Assembly: GCA_002786065.1 (NCBI GenBank) | Contig: NHNY01000002.1 | Location: 186,001-250,000, forward strand | Direction of reading: 5' to 3' | DNA: 64,000 bases | From: Microcyclospora pomicola | Taxonomy: Eukaryota; Ascomycota; Dothideomycetes; Capnodiales | In this document: positions 11,258-20,749 of the stretch, in pieces | Layout: each line of letters starts with the position of its first letter | How positions within the stretch are numbered: position 1 is the stretch's first letter | Translations under genes and position numbers: made by a program | The notes under the pieces: model-generated | Told to the model about the DNA's origin: nothing | Databases searched by the model: none | Seen by the model: only the letters and a program-made list of their open reading frames with translations

Positions 11258-11264
11258 TATATAT
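11258..11264 (-). promoter_or_regulatory. TATA box of the laccase gene
   Basis: GCATATATACT on the minus strand, 116-122 nt before the laccase ATG, in a position matching the TATA boxes of the neighbouring secreted-protein genes. Confidence 0.6.
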
Positions 11265-11651
11265 GCGGATCATGAGCTCGGAATAGGAACTGACAAACAC
11301 TATAATCATCTTTACCGTGCTCATCGCTGGAAGGGTACGGTCTCTAAACGAGGCCTCGTCATGCGCACGGCGCTCCACCAGCGTCGGACATGAATACGAC
11401 GACGTTCATGACACCAACCCACACGAAGCTCCGTGTCTAAGCTCGAGCAAGTTAGGAGGCATTACGCGTAAAAAAGGCATTGCCGGATTCAGGAGAAGAT
11501 TCTCCCCAAGCTATGCGTCCATTAGTCTCTGGCTTCAACGCAGCTCAAACACCAGGATCCGCAGCACTGATGGGCGATGAGGAGTGCGATACACTTCTCG
11601 AAGTGGCTTGCAGATCAATGCCGAGAGTGGTATTGTCCGGCAAGCTGCGGA
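11265..11651. other. Intergenic, no gene seen
   Basis: Upstream region of the laccase beyond its TATA box. Open frames of 77-100 codons occur on both strands, but none has motifs or splice logic. Confidence 0.5.
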
Positions 11652-12060
11652 TCATGGCTGAGCGGGAGCGGGTCGCGTCGTCTCAGCCAATCGGCAGACA
11701 GGCGCTAAGGTAGTGCCGACATGTACACGTACTTCCACTGCCGCCAAGCCGGCAACAAATACCACAATCCAGATCTTGGCTGTCAATGTCAACGAGTCGG
11801 GCAGCTGCACACTGCCGACTGTCGACGCTCTTCCGGTGGTACCGGAGCCATCAAGCTCGTGCCAGATCCGCGGGACGCCCTGGGTTGTGCGAGCTCTCCG
11901 TTCGACGTCGGTGCCGTGTCTTGTCTTCAGCTTCACGTTCACGGCCGATGATGTTCCTGGCTCCGGCCCCTCGGCCATATTTCCATCCTCCTGCTGTTCG
12001 ACCATCAGTCAGAACCATCCATCTCGTTCCTGGCCCTAAGAAGGTCCGAATACGTACCAT
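11652..12060 (-). CDS. Possible small single-pass membrane protein (spliced, tentative)
   Basis: On the minus strand an ATG at 12058-12060 is followed directly by a strong donor (GTACGT), a CTGAC branch word and a GAACAG acceptor (intron 11994-12057). The frame then stays open for 113 codons to a stop at 11652. The predicted 114-residue product is hydrophilic at first (QEDGNMAEGPEPG) and has one membrane-like segment (IWIVVFVAGLAAVEV). The coding exon before the intron would be the ATG alone, which is unusual but not unknown. The plus strand of the same stretch is also open for 108 codons, so coding status is doubtful. No family is recognised. Confidence 0.28.
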
Positions 12061-12480
12061 GTGGACTGTGGACTGGGTGGGGAGCCCAACAGACTTTCGC
12101 TCGACCCATGGCACACGCGTCCGCCACGTCTGAAAATCTGCCGATCGCTTGGGCACAGACGAGAAGTTCCACCCTGAGAACGAGTCGGCAGTCGATCTGA
12201 ACCGCTGACCTGGTTCTTCCCGAGAAATAGGTTCTGCCAATGCAGATCACTTCATGATCCCACATCGACACACGTGCTATCGATTGTGAAACGTCGAAGC
12301 TGAAGGCTGCGCAAGCAAGTTACGAACCGATACGGCTAACGACACAAGCGGGCTCCATGTGGTCAAGCCTGCCCTACGCGCCTACGTAACGTGGTCGATA
12401 TGCAACATATCGCTGAGACTCGAATATGTAACGTCCTTGCCCTGTTCCAAGACGGTTCTTGAACCCGTTCATCTTTGGAT
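12061..12480. other. Upstream region of the small secreted-protein gene
   Basis: About 420 nt between the tentative minus-strand exon and the TATA box of the secreted-protein gene. No gene is supported. Confidence 0.5.
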
Positions 12481-12486
12481 TATAAA
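12481..12486 (+). promoter_or_regulatory. TATA box of the small secreted protein gene
   Basis: GGATTATAAAGACA with a canonical TATAAA, 98-103 nt before the ATG. A CT/CA-rich leader typical of highly expressed fungal genes follows. Confidence 0.7.
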
Positions 12487-12583
12487 GACAGCAAGTTGCG
12501 CCTTCCTCTTTTCCCCCCTGATCATCATCACACCCGCACATCGATACCACCCTACCTTTACACAATCTTCAGCATCGCACAAG

Positions 12584-13188
12584 ATGTTCACCTCTTCCAT
12601 CCTCGTGTTCCTTGCATTGAGCATAGCGAACGTTTCCGCCGGCGTGGCTCAAGTTGCTCGTGATACAACTTCTCTCGGCCAGATCTATGGGTACGGCAAG
12701 AACATCTCCGGCCTTCCGCTCATTTATTCCGATGGAAAAGCATACTTTGGTTACTCTGCACCGCAGAATGCTAGCGTGTACACCAATGTGACCTGTAAGT
12801 CATCAATGCAAAACGTGCCTGGTCTTCAAGCATCTCACGCTCCTGTACAGTGTCAAACGTAGATACCACTCTTGTCGCTACCGCCGTCAACTCTACTGCT
12901 TACAGCAACTGGACGTCACCTTACCTGTACATCGACACCGCCGACGGAGCGTTCGACTACGTCGGATTCACCACTTCTTCCACTTCCAACACCACCAACA
13001 CCATCACAGGGTTCAGCATGTTCGGCTCGCTCTTGACCTGGAATAGTGACGATGGCCAGATAGAATCCAAGTGGTATGTGGAGCCTGCTGGTCAGAATGT
13101 CTGGGCTTTGAAGTGGAACACCGACAACACCAACACGGACGAATACGAGGTTGTCGTGTTGAAGAATAAAGCGCCAGTGGTGACCTAG
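12584..13188 (+). CDS. Small secreted, heavily N-glycosylated protein of unknown function
   Basis: Exons 12584-12794 and 12851-13188, joined across a 56-nt intron (GTAAGT ... CCTGTACAG), encode 182 residues. The first 19 or so residues (MFTSSILVFLALSIANVSA) form a clear signal peptide. The mature protein has no cysteine, is rich in Thr, Ser, Asn and aromatic residues, and carries many NxS/T sites, for example in NISG, NASV, NVTL, NSTAYSNWTS and SNTTNT. A core beginning IYGYGKNISGLPLIYSDGKAYFG looks structured and beta-rich. Its promoter architecture matches the flanking secreted enzymes. It could be a cell-wall-associated protein or an effector-like secreted protein; the sequence does not decide. 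The earlier in-frame codons upstream of 12584 overlap the TATA box and are untranslated. Confidence 0.87.
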
Positions 13189-13610
13189 ATCTACGAAGGT
13201 CTCCTGAAGTTGACGAGGCGAATCATGACTTCGACGAAGTTGACTCTACAACGCACGTGCGGTCGAGGTAGACCCTACGGAAAGCAAAGTATAAGGCACC
13301 TGCGCAAGCGTGGCTAGGGGTAGGGCGAATTCGAGATGCTACAAATCAAGTACCTGTATCTACCCCTCCCAATCCGACTCAGAATCGGGACGTGGATCGT
13401 GATTGAAGCATCTCTTCTAGTTTCAAACGTGTGTAGTCTCGGCTGCCTAAAAACAGAATCCTATCTATGCAACGCCACTGCCCATGCCACCTACCACCAG
13501 CTTCCCACCCTCCTTACTTCGGGTACATGCCTAACGAATCGGCACGTTCACCTCGATCTCACACTCCTGACCGCGACAGATCGTCGGAGATAGCAACTGC
13601 AGCAAGGTCC
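13189..13610. other. Convergent intergenic region, no gene seen
   Basis: Lies between the 3' ends of the secreted-protein gene (+) and the cutinase-family gene (-); it should hold both polyadenylation regions. No reading frame is supported. Confidence 0.6.
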
Positions 13611-14516
13611 TCAGATATCGAGGCCCTGCAGGAAGTTGATGGCCTCTTGCTGCCAGGTCGTCTCCTCCGCCTCATGAATGCCGGCTGAGTCGCCGCTTGC
13701 GCAGTACAAATCGTCGACCTGGCAGTAGCTACGGAACACATCTCCCTTGCCAGCGTTCAACATGCTCTGAAGGTTCGGGTTGGGGTCTTGAATGGAGCCA
13801 TTGACACTTGTGTTCGGTTCGCCGCCATTCTCGGAAGAAGCGGGTCCGTTGTAATCGAGTGGTTCGAGGCCAGCGACAAAGCTAGGATCGGCGAAGACGA
13901 CACCGCCAACAACTGGGAGATATTAGTCACTGTGGGCAGCCGCAGTCTTCACGGACGAAGCTCACCCTGAGCGAGCAGGTCATCAGCCAATGGGTCACGG
14001 CCCTGGCCACCATACTACGTCGAACGTCAGCGATTTGGACTTTACTGTTGACGAGCGAGAAAGCCAGCTTACCAGAGCACCAGTAACGACCGAGGCACCC
14101 TGGCTGTAGCCGAGAAGCACCACTTTGGTGGTCGCACACTGGCCAACGTAGTATTTGATCAATCCCTGGAGATGATCGATGCCAATGCCCCAGGAAGGGA
14201 CGTAGTCAGCATTGTTGACGATACCAGTTGCTGGGTAAGCCAAAGCTGTGACCGTGGCGGCTGGCACGCCTTTGGAGGCAATGTTCGCCAAAACAGCCTA
14301 GTATACGTCAGATGCGAAGCTCTGATTGACCGGATAGGATGAACATACATCGCTGGGATTGGGATCGTTGGCCGTGCCTGTCGCATATGGGCTGGGGTCG
14401 GTTCCCCTCACGTACACAGCGTAGGTAGGGCAGTCGCGCCCCTGGACTGGCGTGGGGCTTGCAGCAGACATGGTGAGCAGGCAAGCTGCCGCGGCGAGGA
14501 TGGAGTTGGAAAGCAT
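13611..14516 (-). CDS. Cutinase-family (CE5) secreted esterase
   Basis: Serine esterase acting outside the cell on cutin or acetylated xylan. Exons 14349-14516, 14073-14297, 13966-14014 and 13611-13912 close in phase to 247 residues; introns are 51, 58 and 53 nt. Residues 1-19 form a signal peptide (LSNSILAAAACLLTMSAAS). The mature enzyme starts at a Cys (RDCPTYAVYVRGT) and has the nucleophile elbow GYSQGA with S121. The acid and base follow in DDLYC (D215) and GIHEAE (H227), so the Ser-Asp-His triad is complete. Cys pairs expected of CE5 are present (C33 or C34 region with C110; C211 with C218). Cutinase and acetylxylan esterase cannot be separated by eye. A TATA box sits about 115 nt upstream. 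The third exon is only 49 nt. Confidence 0.93.
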
Positions 14517-14630
14517 TGTGGGAATGGGTTTGTCCGGATGGAAGTTTGGTGTGAATTGGTTGGTTGTAGATCTTGAAATGAGGTGTTGATGTTCTGTCTC
14601 TTCGAATCGTAGAAGCAGATTGCAGACCCC

Positions 14631-14637
14631 ATATATA
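14631..14637 (-). promoter_or_regulatory. TATA box of the cutinase-family gene
   Basis: GGTATATATGG on the minus strand, 115-121 nt before the ATG. Confidence 0.6.
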
Positions 14638-15724
14638 CCTTTTCCAGTCCATTGTTCATGTGATCTGCGTACGGCAATATCTGCATTTTGAGGCGTTTCC
14701 CCTTCACAGGACGCTCCGTTCTTGGTGCACAACGCAGCGTATCGACATCCATACAGCTGGGATCCCTCGGAGTCCAAGACAGCAGAGACATGTCGTATGA
14801 AGCATCAGAACGGCGCTGCCTACCGTATTCCGGACAAACCGCAACTTCCATGACGTGTGCAGAGCATCTTACAATATCCTCACTACACCTAGGATATCAG
14901 CACTTCCGATGATCCGCCGTCGCGGAGAAGCGGTGCATCGTATCGAGAACCAAGCGATCACCCATGCATCCTTCAATATAAATCAGCGTTTGGACACCCA
15001 AGATCTCTGTGTGGAAGGACACGAGGAAGTGCTTTAGGGTTACGGTAACGTGCCTATCGGTCACCGAAACGACAATTTCCACCTCTCTCGTGTGTATGCT
15101 TACGATAATTGCATCGATTGTCATAGTACACAGGCGAAGACATCGTAACAGACGCGGCACCCAGGTCTCAGTCGCCTGTGATCGTATGAAGTGGGACATT
15201 TGGCCAACGTGAGCCGTCAAGCACACGTCGTTCTGTCCTTGTCATCCGAGCAAGACTTGCGGGCACGTGGTGCCGATCTCCGAGAAACCAGACCTCAGCT
15301 GCATGTGTACCTAAACCTTCGAAATAAACCCTACATCCATAGCAGGACGCTCTCAAACGCAAGCTTGAACATGACTGAAGAGATCTCATAGCCTCACGTT
15401 CATCCGAACAGGACGATTTAGGTCTCATGCGCAGCAATGGCAGAAGATTTGACGCGTCATTCCTCTACCATGACTAGGGTGCCTAGAGGTATATGAAATC
15501 CCGGCCGATCTAAGTATGGCCGACACTCTATCATACATGTCACGACGACCTAGACAACCCTTTCGACTTGAGATGAAGATATAGGCTTACGCGATGGCTC
15601 TGGATTCAGTTGCTATTAGGATAATATCCCAGGTAAGTTCAGGAAAGGCAGCTTATCACAAGCCAGGGATGATGATCATCGTGCACTGTGACATCCGCGT
15701 AAGGATACACTAACAGCCAATGTT
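14638..15724. other. Intergenic with a 5S-derived fragment
   Basis: About 1.1 kb between the cutinase-family promoter and the PL7 stop. The only recognisable element is the truncated 5S sequence near 15158-15188, listed separately. Open frames here are short and motif-free. Confidence 0.55.
15158..15188 (-). pseudogene. Truncated 5S rRNA fragment
   Basis: About 30 nt reading, on the plus strand, CCAGGTCTCAGTCGCCTGTG then ATCGTATG. The intact 5S gene at 5857-5975 has CCAGTTCTCAGTCGCCTGTG then GTCGTATG. The match covers only the 5' third of the RNA, in the same orientation, and the internal promoter and 3' half are absent, so it cannot be an active gene. The 15 bases TCTCAGTCGCCTGTG are identical. 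Confidence 0.7.
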
Positions 15725-16480
15725 CTAGTCTTCGTGTGTCACAATGATCTGGAAGAAATGGACGTCTCCATCATCGTCACCTTGGTTGTAGTTGCCAGCC
15801 TTGAAGTACGCGTTGGGGGCATCAAAGAACGTGGGCAGGTTCTGAAGGTCGCCGCCGTCGATGATAATTCCCAAGTTGCCACCTTCGTACCTCAACTCAT
15901 ATGAGAACTGAGTGCCTTGCGCCACGTTTCCGACAGGGTAGCGCATTTGAGATCCACCGGCAGCAGTCTTCTCCACGCCCACTTCGATATCACCACTGGA
16001 GCTGTAATAGATCTCCGCAACGGGCTTGGAGTATTCGGAATCTGCTTGGAAAGCCTGTCCGATGCAGATAGAGCTACCAGTCTCTCCTGTGAGTTGAACG
16101 TAAAGCCTGTTCTCTGATGCAGTAGTGCTCCAGGACGAAGGATTGGTCTCGCGCAACTCGGTGCGGCAGTGCTCGCTGCCACTTGTGGTAGCACAGCCGC
16201 TCGTGGATGGGTCGCCCGGGGCCTTCATGACCAAAGCTCCGTCTCCTGACTCAGTGAAGAAATATTGGTGGCCATCATCTTGGTAGCCAGAGCAGCCTTC
16301 AAGCTGAGAAGCATCGACCGTTTCCACACCGCCGTCCGAATTATACGTGGGCAGCTGCAACTGCCATATCGACAGATCGAAGTTACCACCTGGTGCGCAA
16401 GATGGATCGAGGGCGGCCGCCGTGAATGCGGTGAGAGACACCAAGCCAAGGGCTCTTGCGAGGGTTTTCGTCGAGGACAT
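15725..16480 (-). CDS. Polysaccharide lyase family 7 (alginate-lyase-2 fold), secreted
   Basis: A 251-residue single-exon gene. Residues 1-23 are a signal peptide ending AFTAAA, and the mature part is a beta-jelly-roll of PL7 type. Family motifs are visible: RTELRE (106-111) and YFKAGNYNQ (225-233), which hold the active-site Arg and Tyr. The third motif, normally Q-[IV]-H with a catalytic His, reads GQAF (141-144), so the His position appears to be Phe. The downstream KPVAEIYYSSSGDIEVGVE matches fungal PL7 proteins as I recall them. Cys pairs (C28/C63 and C96/C105 regions) suggest disulphides. Fungal members may act on glucuronan-like or mannuronate-containing polymers. TATA box about 95 nt upstream. 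The altered motif raises the question of reduced or changed activity. Confidence 0.9.
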   Translation of the reverse strand: MSSTKTLARALGLVSLTAFTAAALDPSCAPGGNFDLSIWQLQLPTYNSDGGVETVDASQLEGCSGYQDDGHQYFFTESGDGALVMKAPGDPSTSGCATTSGSEHCRTELRETNPSSWSTTASENRLYVQLTGETGSSICIGQAFQADSEYSKPVAEIYYSSSGDIEVGVEKTAAGGSQMRYPVGNVAQGTQFSYELRYEGGNLGIIIDGGDLQNLPTFFDAPNAYFKAGNYNQGDDDGDVHFFQIIVTHED

Positions 16481-16572
16481 TGTTGTTATATGAAAGTTGG
16501 TAACTTAAGTAGTCAGGATGGAAAGACTTTTCTGGTGCGGCATGAAAGATTGGAGAGGCTACCTCGCAACCT

Positions 16573-16578
16573 TATATA
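16573..16578 (-). promoter_or_regulatory. TATA box of the PL7 gene
   Basis: GGTATATAAGG on the minus strand, 93-98 nt before the ATG. Confidence 0.65.
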
Positions 16579-17544
16579 CCTTGCCTTCATGTTTGTGGAC
16601 GCATTTCTCGAAGAGTTCGCCATCTATTATGTGCCAGATCCTTCGCGCAACCTTTGTGATGTGCCTAGCACAAGATGTCATCGGAGGAAATTAGTGATCA
16701 GCGTATATTGCTTGGTACTTTATGCTAGACTTCAGATCTGCACATAATCCTTCGATCCTGTAAGGCGGCCCGAGTAACATGACCGTGGTAGTGAGAGACT
16801 GCGGTACGAAACCATGCAGCTTTCGCTCTCCGTTTGGCGCTGGCTGCCATGACGAATCCATCAGCACCTCACAAAGGCATACCAGCCCGTGTGATCACAG
16901 CTTACATGTACCTGTCACCTCGCACCTTGTAGTCTATGCAGGATTACTGATCTATTCTGTTCGCTGCTGTAGTAGAGGTGATTACATTGCGTTAGCAATA
17001 CCGATGTACAGGGGACATGTTCATCACAAAGGTGTGGCGTATCGATCCGCGAATGCATAGATAACTTACGAACCCAGGGAGACGTCTTGAGCATCAGATG
17101 ATATTACTTAATCGACAGGGTGAGTCAGTGTGAGCGAGCCAATCGTTCATGTGAGTATGTGTTCGGCATGAAGAGAAATGTAAATGACACGCAGTTCGAG
17201 GGTCTGGCCTTGACTTGGGATGGTCGGCTGATACATACTCGTGCAGACTCACTCTGGGCGGATGTTCTTGAGCGCAAAACACAGCGACTTCTCGCTAGAA
17301 ACATGTCCACTGCAGCATTCTTGATTTCTTCGATCTTCAGGTTGCTAGCAGTAAGAACTGGCGCGGCCGCAACAGTCCGAGATGCCAGGAGTGGAGTGCA
17401 CGTTGGTCTAACGAAGCTCTCGGCAGACCTGCCTCGTTCGAGTCAGCTACAGCGAGCCTCTAGCACACGCCTTGACTTTTGCGCGTCGCTGCTTGCAGAG
17501 CAACTTCTTGAACGATATACTGGCGACCGGTTCATAAACTCGTC
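16579..17544. other. Divergent intergenic region, no gene seen
   Basis: Separates the PL7 promoter (-) from the Prp45 gene (+). An open frame at 17120-17575 (+) overlaps the Prp45 start but has no family motif and is not called. Confidence 0.55.
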
Positions 17545-19323
17545 ATGTCAGTTACAGGTGCTCATACCTCCATAGTGAGTTCCCTCCCGCGACCAAAGTA
17601 CTCCGGCGAAGAGGAAGAGCTCCCGACGCATGTTCAACAAAAAGGCCCCCGGGTGGTAGACGCAAGGTCTCTCGAGTCATCACAGCTTGTCGTCAAACGT
17701 ACTGGTCCTCCCCAATATGGCCAGCGTTCGGGATGGCGACCTCGAAACGTGGAGGACTTTGGAGATGGAGGAGCGTTCCCAGAGATTCCTGTTGCACAAT
17801 ATCCTTTAGACATGGGTAGGAAAGGCGGCGCCTCCAGTTCGAATGCTTTGGCGATACAAGTCGACGGCGATGGCAGAGTCAAGTACGATGCGATTGCCAG
17901 GAGAGGACACAACGAGAAAAGAGTCATTCATGCAAGCTTCAAAGATCTGATCCCGCTCCGACAACGGGCAGATGTTGGTGAGATCAGTCTGGAGCGTCCA
18001 AGCGAGGAGGAAGAGCAAGCGACGAAGGAGCGGACGGAGAAGGCTTTGCAGACACTCGTGGCAGGAACGCTAGCAGCACAGAAGCCAAAGAACGTGAAGG
18101 GAACGTCACGGCCGGAACCAACGTTCGTGAGGTACACACCTGCAAACCAGATGGGGGACAACTCGAACAAGCAGGATCGCATTATGAAGATTGTGCAACG
18201 ACAGCAAGATCCAATGGAGCCACCGAAGCACAAGATCAAGAAAGTCCCGCGAGGCCCACCAAGTCCGCCTCCGCCAGTAATGCATTCCCCACCACGGAAA
18301 TTGACTGCAGAGGATCAGGAGGCTTGGAGAATACCACCACCAGTGTCGAATTGGAAGAACCCGAAAGGTTACACCGTTCCCTTGGACAAACGCTTGGCAG
18401 CAGATGGCAGAGGTCTGCAAGATGTCACGATCAACGACAAGTTCGCGCAATTTTCCGAGGCTATGAACCTGGCAGACAGGCATGCACGCGAGGAAGTACA
18501 GCAACGACAACGCATGCAGCAAAGATTGGCAGAGAAGGAGAAGGAGGCGAAGGAAGACCATCTACGACAGCTGGCGCAAAAGGCAAGGGCCGATCGCGAA
18601 GCCATGCTCTCAGGCCGACGTGAATCAAAGGAATCTCGGTCACGCAGCGGTTCGATGGACAGCAGGTCGTCGTACTCTTCATACTCATCGCGTTCCCGCT
18701 CGCGAAGCCACTCTGCCGACGCAGATCACGCGCGGAGAGAACGTGAACGGCAACGAGCCGAGCGCAAAAAAGAGAACCAGCGTGAGATGCGACAGAAGAA
18801 TATGGGCCACGAGCGCCGTGTGCAGGCAATGGCACGAGAACAGGGCCGTGATATCAGCGAGAAAGTTGCTCTCGGTCTGGCGAAACCTACACAGAACAAA
18901 GAAGCAATGTACGACTCACGCCTCTTCAACCAAAGCTCCGGTTTCGCAGCTGGGTTTAATGAGGACCAGCCATATGATAAGCCCTTATTCGCCGAGCGAG
19001 ATGCTTTGAACTCAATCTATCGCCCGTCGGTCGGTGGCGACGACGATGAAGAAGATGGCGGCGAGACCATGGACAAGATCCAGAATACCAAGCGATTCGA
19101 GTCGCTCGGAAGAGCGCCGAAAGAAGGGTTCAAAGGAACAGAGTTTGTGGAGGCGCGAAGTGGCCCGGTCATGTTCGAGCGCGACCGAGCACATGCAACG
19201 AAAACAGACGATCCTTTCGGAGTCGACGCCATGATCGCCGAGGCTGCGAAGGGCGCTAACAAGAGATCTGCAGATGAGGACGAGGGTGGGAAGGGGAAGA
19301 GAGCGAGAGTCGACGATGATTAG
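17545..19323 (+). CDS. PRP45: Pre-mRNA-processing protein 45 (SNW/SKIP family)
   Basis: Spliceosome component that joins the activated complex and stabilises catalytic-stage interactions; in the nucleus. The 592-residue single-exon frame shows the SNW/SKIP domain with the family signature SNWKN at 268-272. This is preceded by the conserved proline block PRGPPSPPPPVMHSPPRKLT and followed by PLDKRLAADGRGLQ. The N-terminus carries the conserved PKYSGEEEELP word. After the domain comes a charged helix, an RS-like serine/arginine tract (about residues 360-395) and a C-terminal section with DKPLFAERDALNSIYRP and the GPVMFER motif. It ends in a basic/acidic tail. Length is normal for filamentous fungi. 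The start at 17545 gives MSVTGAHTSIVSSLPRPK; a different first exon is possible because this stretch is the least conserved part. Confidence 0.95.
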   Translation: MSVTGAHTSIVSSLPRPKYSGEEEELPTHVQQKGPRVVDARSLESSQLVVKRTGPPQYGQRSGWRPRNVEDFGDGGAFPEIPVAQYPLDMGRKGGASSSNALAIQVDGDGRVKYDAIARRGHNEKRVIHASFKDLIPLRQRADVGEISLERPSEEEEQATKERTEKALQTLVAGTLAAQKPKNVKGTSRPEPTFVRYTPANQMGDNSNKQDRIMKIVQRQQDPMEPPKHKIKKVPRGPPSPPPPVMHSPPRKLTAEDQEAWRIPPPVSNWKNPKGYTVPLDKRLAADGRGLQDVTINDKFAQFSEAMNLADRHAREEVQQRQRMQQRLAEKEKEAKEDHLRQLAQKARADREAMLSGRRESKESRSRSGSMDSRSSYSSYSSRSRSRSHSADADHARRERERQRAERKKENQREMRQKNMGHERRVQAMAREQGRDISEKVALGLAKPTQNKEAMYDSRLFNQSSGFAAGFNEDQPYDKPLFAERDALNSIYRPSVGGDDDEEDGGETMDKIQNTKRFESLGRAPKEGFKGTEFVEARSGPVMFERDRAHATKTDDPFGVDAMIAEAAKGANKRSADEDEGGKGKRARVDDD

Positions 19324-20236
19324 CGGCATCCGTTCTGTTTTGTCTGTAAAGCTACCGGGCATGTTGCAGATATCAACAAACTAGGAATAGCTTCAGCGTC
19401 ATGCCACCTTCTTCCACATCAATGTCGGAGAAGTTTGACTCGCCCCATAGAACTGCCATGCCCTCACGAATGTGGATGACTCCTTCGCCACCTCTCATGG
19501 AGGTGCTGTTGTCTCATGTTGCATACATTGGCAGTGATGCTGAGCGTATCGGGATTGCAGGATTAGGAGACGAGTGATGTCGAAGTCTTCTTAGACACGA
19601 AATGAGTTGTCTGCGTTTCCGAAGCAGAGTTGTGCATGCGCAACTTTGTTGTAGGCGATGTGTATGTATGCTACGTGTATATACATCTACGCGATGGGTT
19701 TTGGTTGAAATCGAACGGTATTTCCCCCTCATCATATGGTTCGTTATGGCGTGAGCTCGCTTCGGCTACCTTATTGCCTGGCCTCCTCCCGTTCATACTT
19801 GCATTCATCCACCGCATCAACCGGCCTTTCGCTCGTTCTTAGTAATGAACTTCCAGAGGTCCATACCACGGACGTGAACTTGAGGCTCCAGTTTGCTGAT
19901 CGACATATGGCGAGATTTTGGACGCAATGATGATATGGTCATCCTGTAGTTTAGGTCGCTACCACAAGGCTTCCGGTAAGGCTTAGAGCTGGGTGGACAC
20001 GCCTCCAACACGTTTGAAGAGTGTTCATGATAGCGACCCAGCAGATGTATCGATCGTGCGTCGTTAGCAGGTGCGATGAGCGTATATCTCCACTCTTGGT
20101 GGTTGAGTGGACACAAAGTCCGTGTTGTTACTCTGTCGGGTTGCACGAGCGAAGAATGACATCGCGAGCAATCGGCACCGCAAAGCGCTGAGCGTCCTCC
20201 CATGTATCGCACAACATGTCCGTCGGACGGATGTGT
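19324..20236. other. Convergent intergenic region, no gene seen
   Basis: Between the stops of Prp45 (+) and the ankyrin protein (-). Small frames on both strands are unsupported. Confidence 0.6.
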
Positions 20237-20749
20237 CTACATCGGTCGTTGCGGTATCATTCCAGGCAGATCCCGCGGCTCGTTCTCCGCGCCAAACAAT
20301 CGCAAGCACTCCTCGCGATGGAACATCTTCGCCGTATCAACTGCATTCGGCTGTCCAGCCCTGACGTCTGCACCGCCATCCACAAGCACCTTGACCACCT
20401 CATCATGCCCCTTGAATACGGCGCCGGCAATTGGACTCTGCCCTCTGTCGTTCAGGCTGTTCACATCGGCACCTCTTTGCACCAGCAGCTTCAGCGTGTC
20501 CGTCTGGCCGTGATATGCCGCGAGCATGAGCAGAGTATCGCCTTTGTGGTTCGTCAGGTTCACGGGAATGCCTGCGGACAGGTACTGCTGCAAGTCTGCG
20601 GTCTTGCCCTCTCGTGCAAAATCGAAGAGCTTGCCGGCTAGGGCGACAGCCTCTGGAGGAAGGTGGCGGGATGCTGGTGGGGGACTGGTGGGAGTTTGGG
20701 ATGCAGCCTCCGGAGATCTGCTCGTCGATAGATCCTGTGGCAAACCCAT
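20237..20749 (-). CDS. Ankyrin-repeat protein, 170 aa
   Basis: An intact single-exon frame from ATG 20749. After a Ser/Pro-rich leader (residues 1-30) the sequence shows about three ankyrin repeats: DFAREGKTADLQQYLSAGIP, then KGDTLLMLAAYHGQTDTLKL with LVQRGADVNSLNDRG, then SPIAGAVFKGHDEVVKVLVD with GGADVRAGQ. A capping helix with DTAKMFHREECLRLFG follows. The repeats carry the TLLMLAAYHG and GADVN consensus words and look structurally sound. Such short ankyrin proteins are protein-binding modules; in yeasts and moulds the nearest named relatives are small cytosolic proteins of the Yar1/Nas6 size class, but no orthology is claimed. It is transcribed convergently with Prp45. Confidence 0.9.
   Translation of the reverse strand: MGLPQDLSTSRSPEAASQTPTSPPPASRHLPPEAVALAGKLFDFAREGKTADLQQYLSAGIPVNLTNHKGDTLLMLAAYHGQTDTLKLLVQRGADVNSLNDRGQSPIAGAVFKGHDEVVKVLVDGGADVRAGQPNAVDTAKMFHREECLRLFGAENEPRDLPGMIPQRPM

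Noticed and set aside
11713-12039. Plus-strand frame of 108 codons opposite the tentative small membrane protein
   Set aside because: Ser/Pro/Cys composition is that of an antisense shadow and it has no start context, signal or splice logic.
9229-16480. A secondary-metabolite gene cluster
   Set aside because: No polyketide synthase, NRPS, terpene synthase, P450 or dedicated transporter is present; the genes encode secreted polymer-active proteins.
17120-17575. Plus-strand frame of 151 codons upstream of PRP45
   Set aside because: It overlaps the PRP45 start in another phase, has no motif, and no splice junction was found that would fuse it to PRP45.
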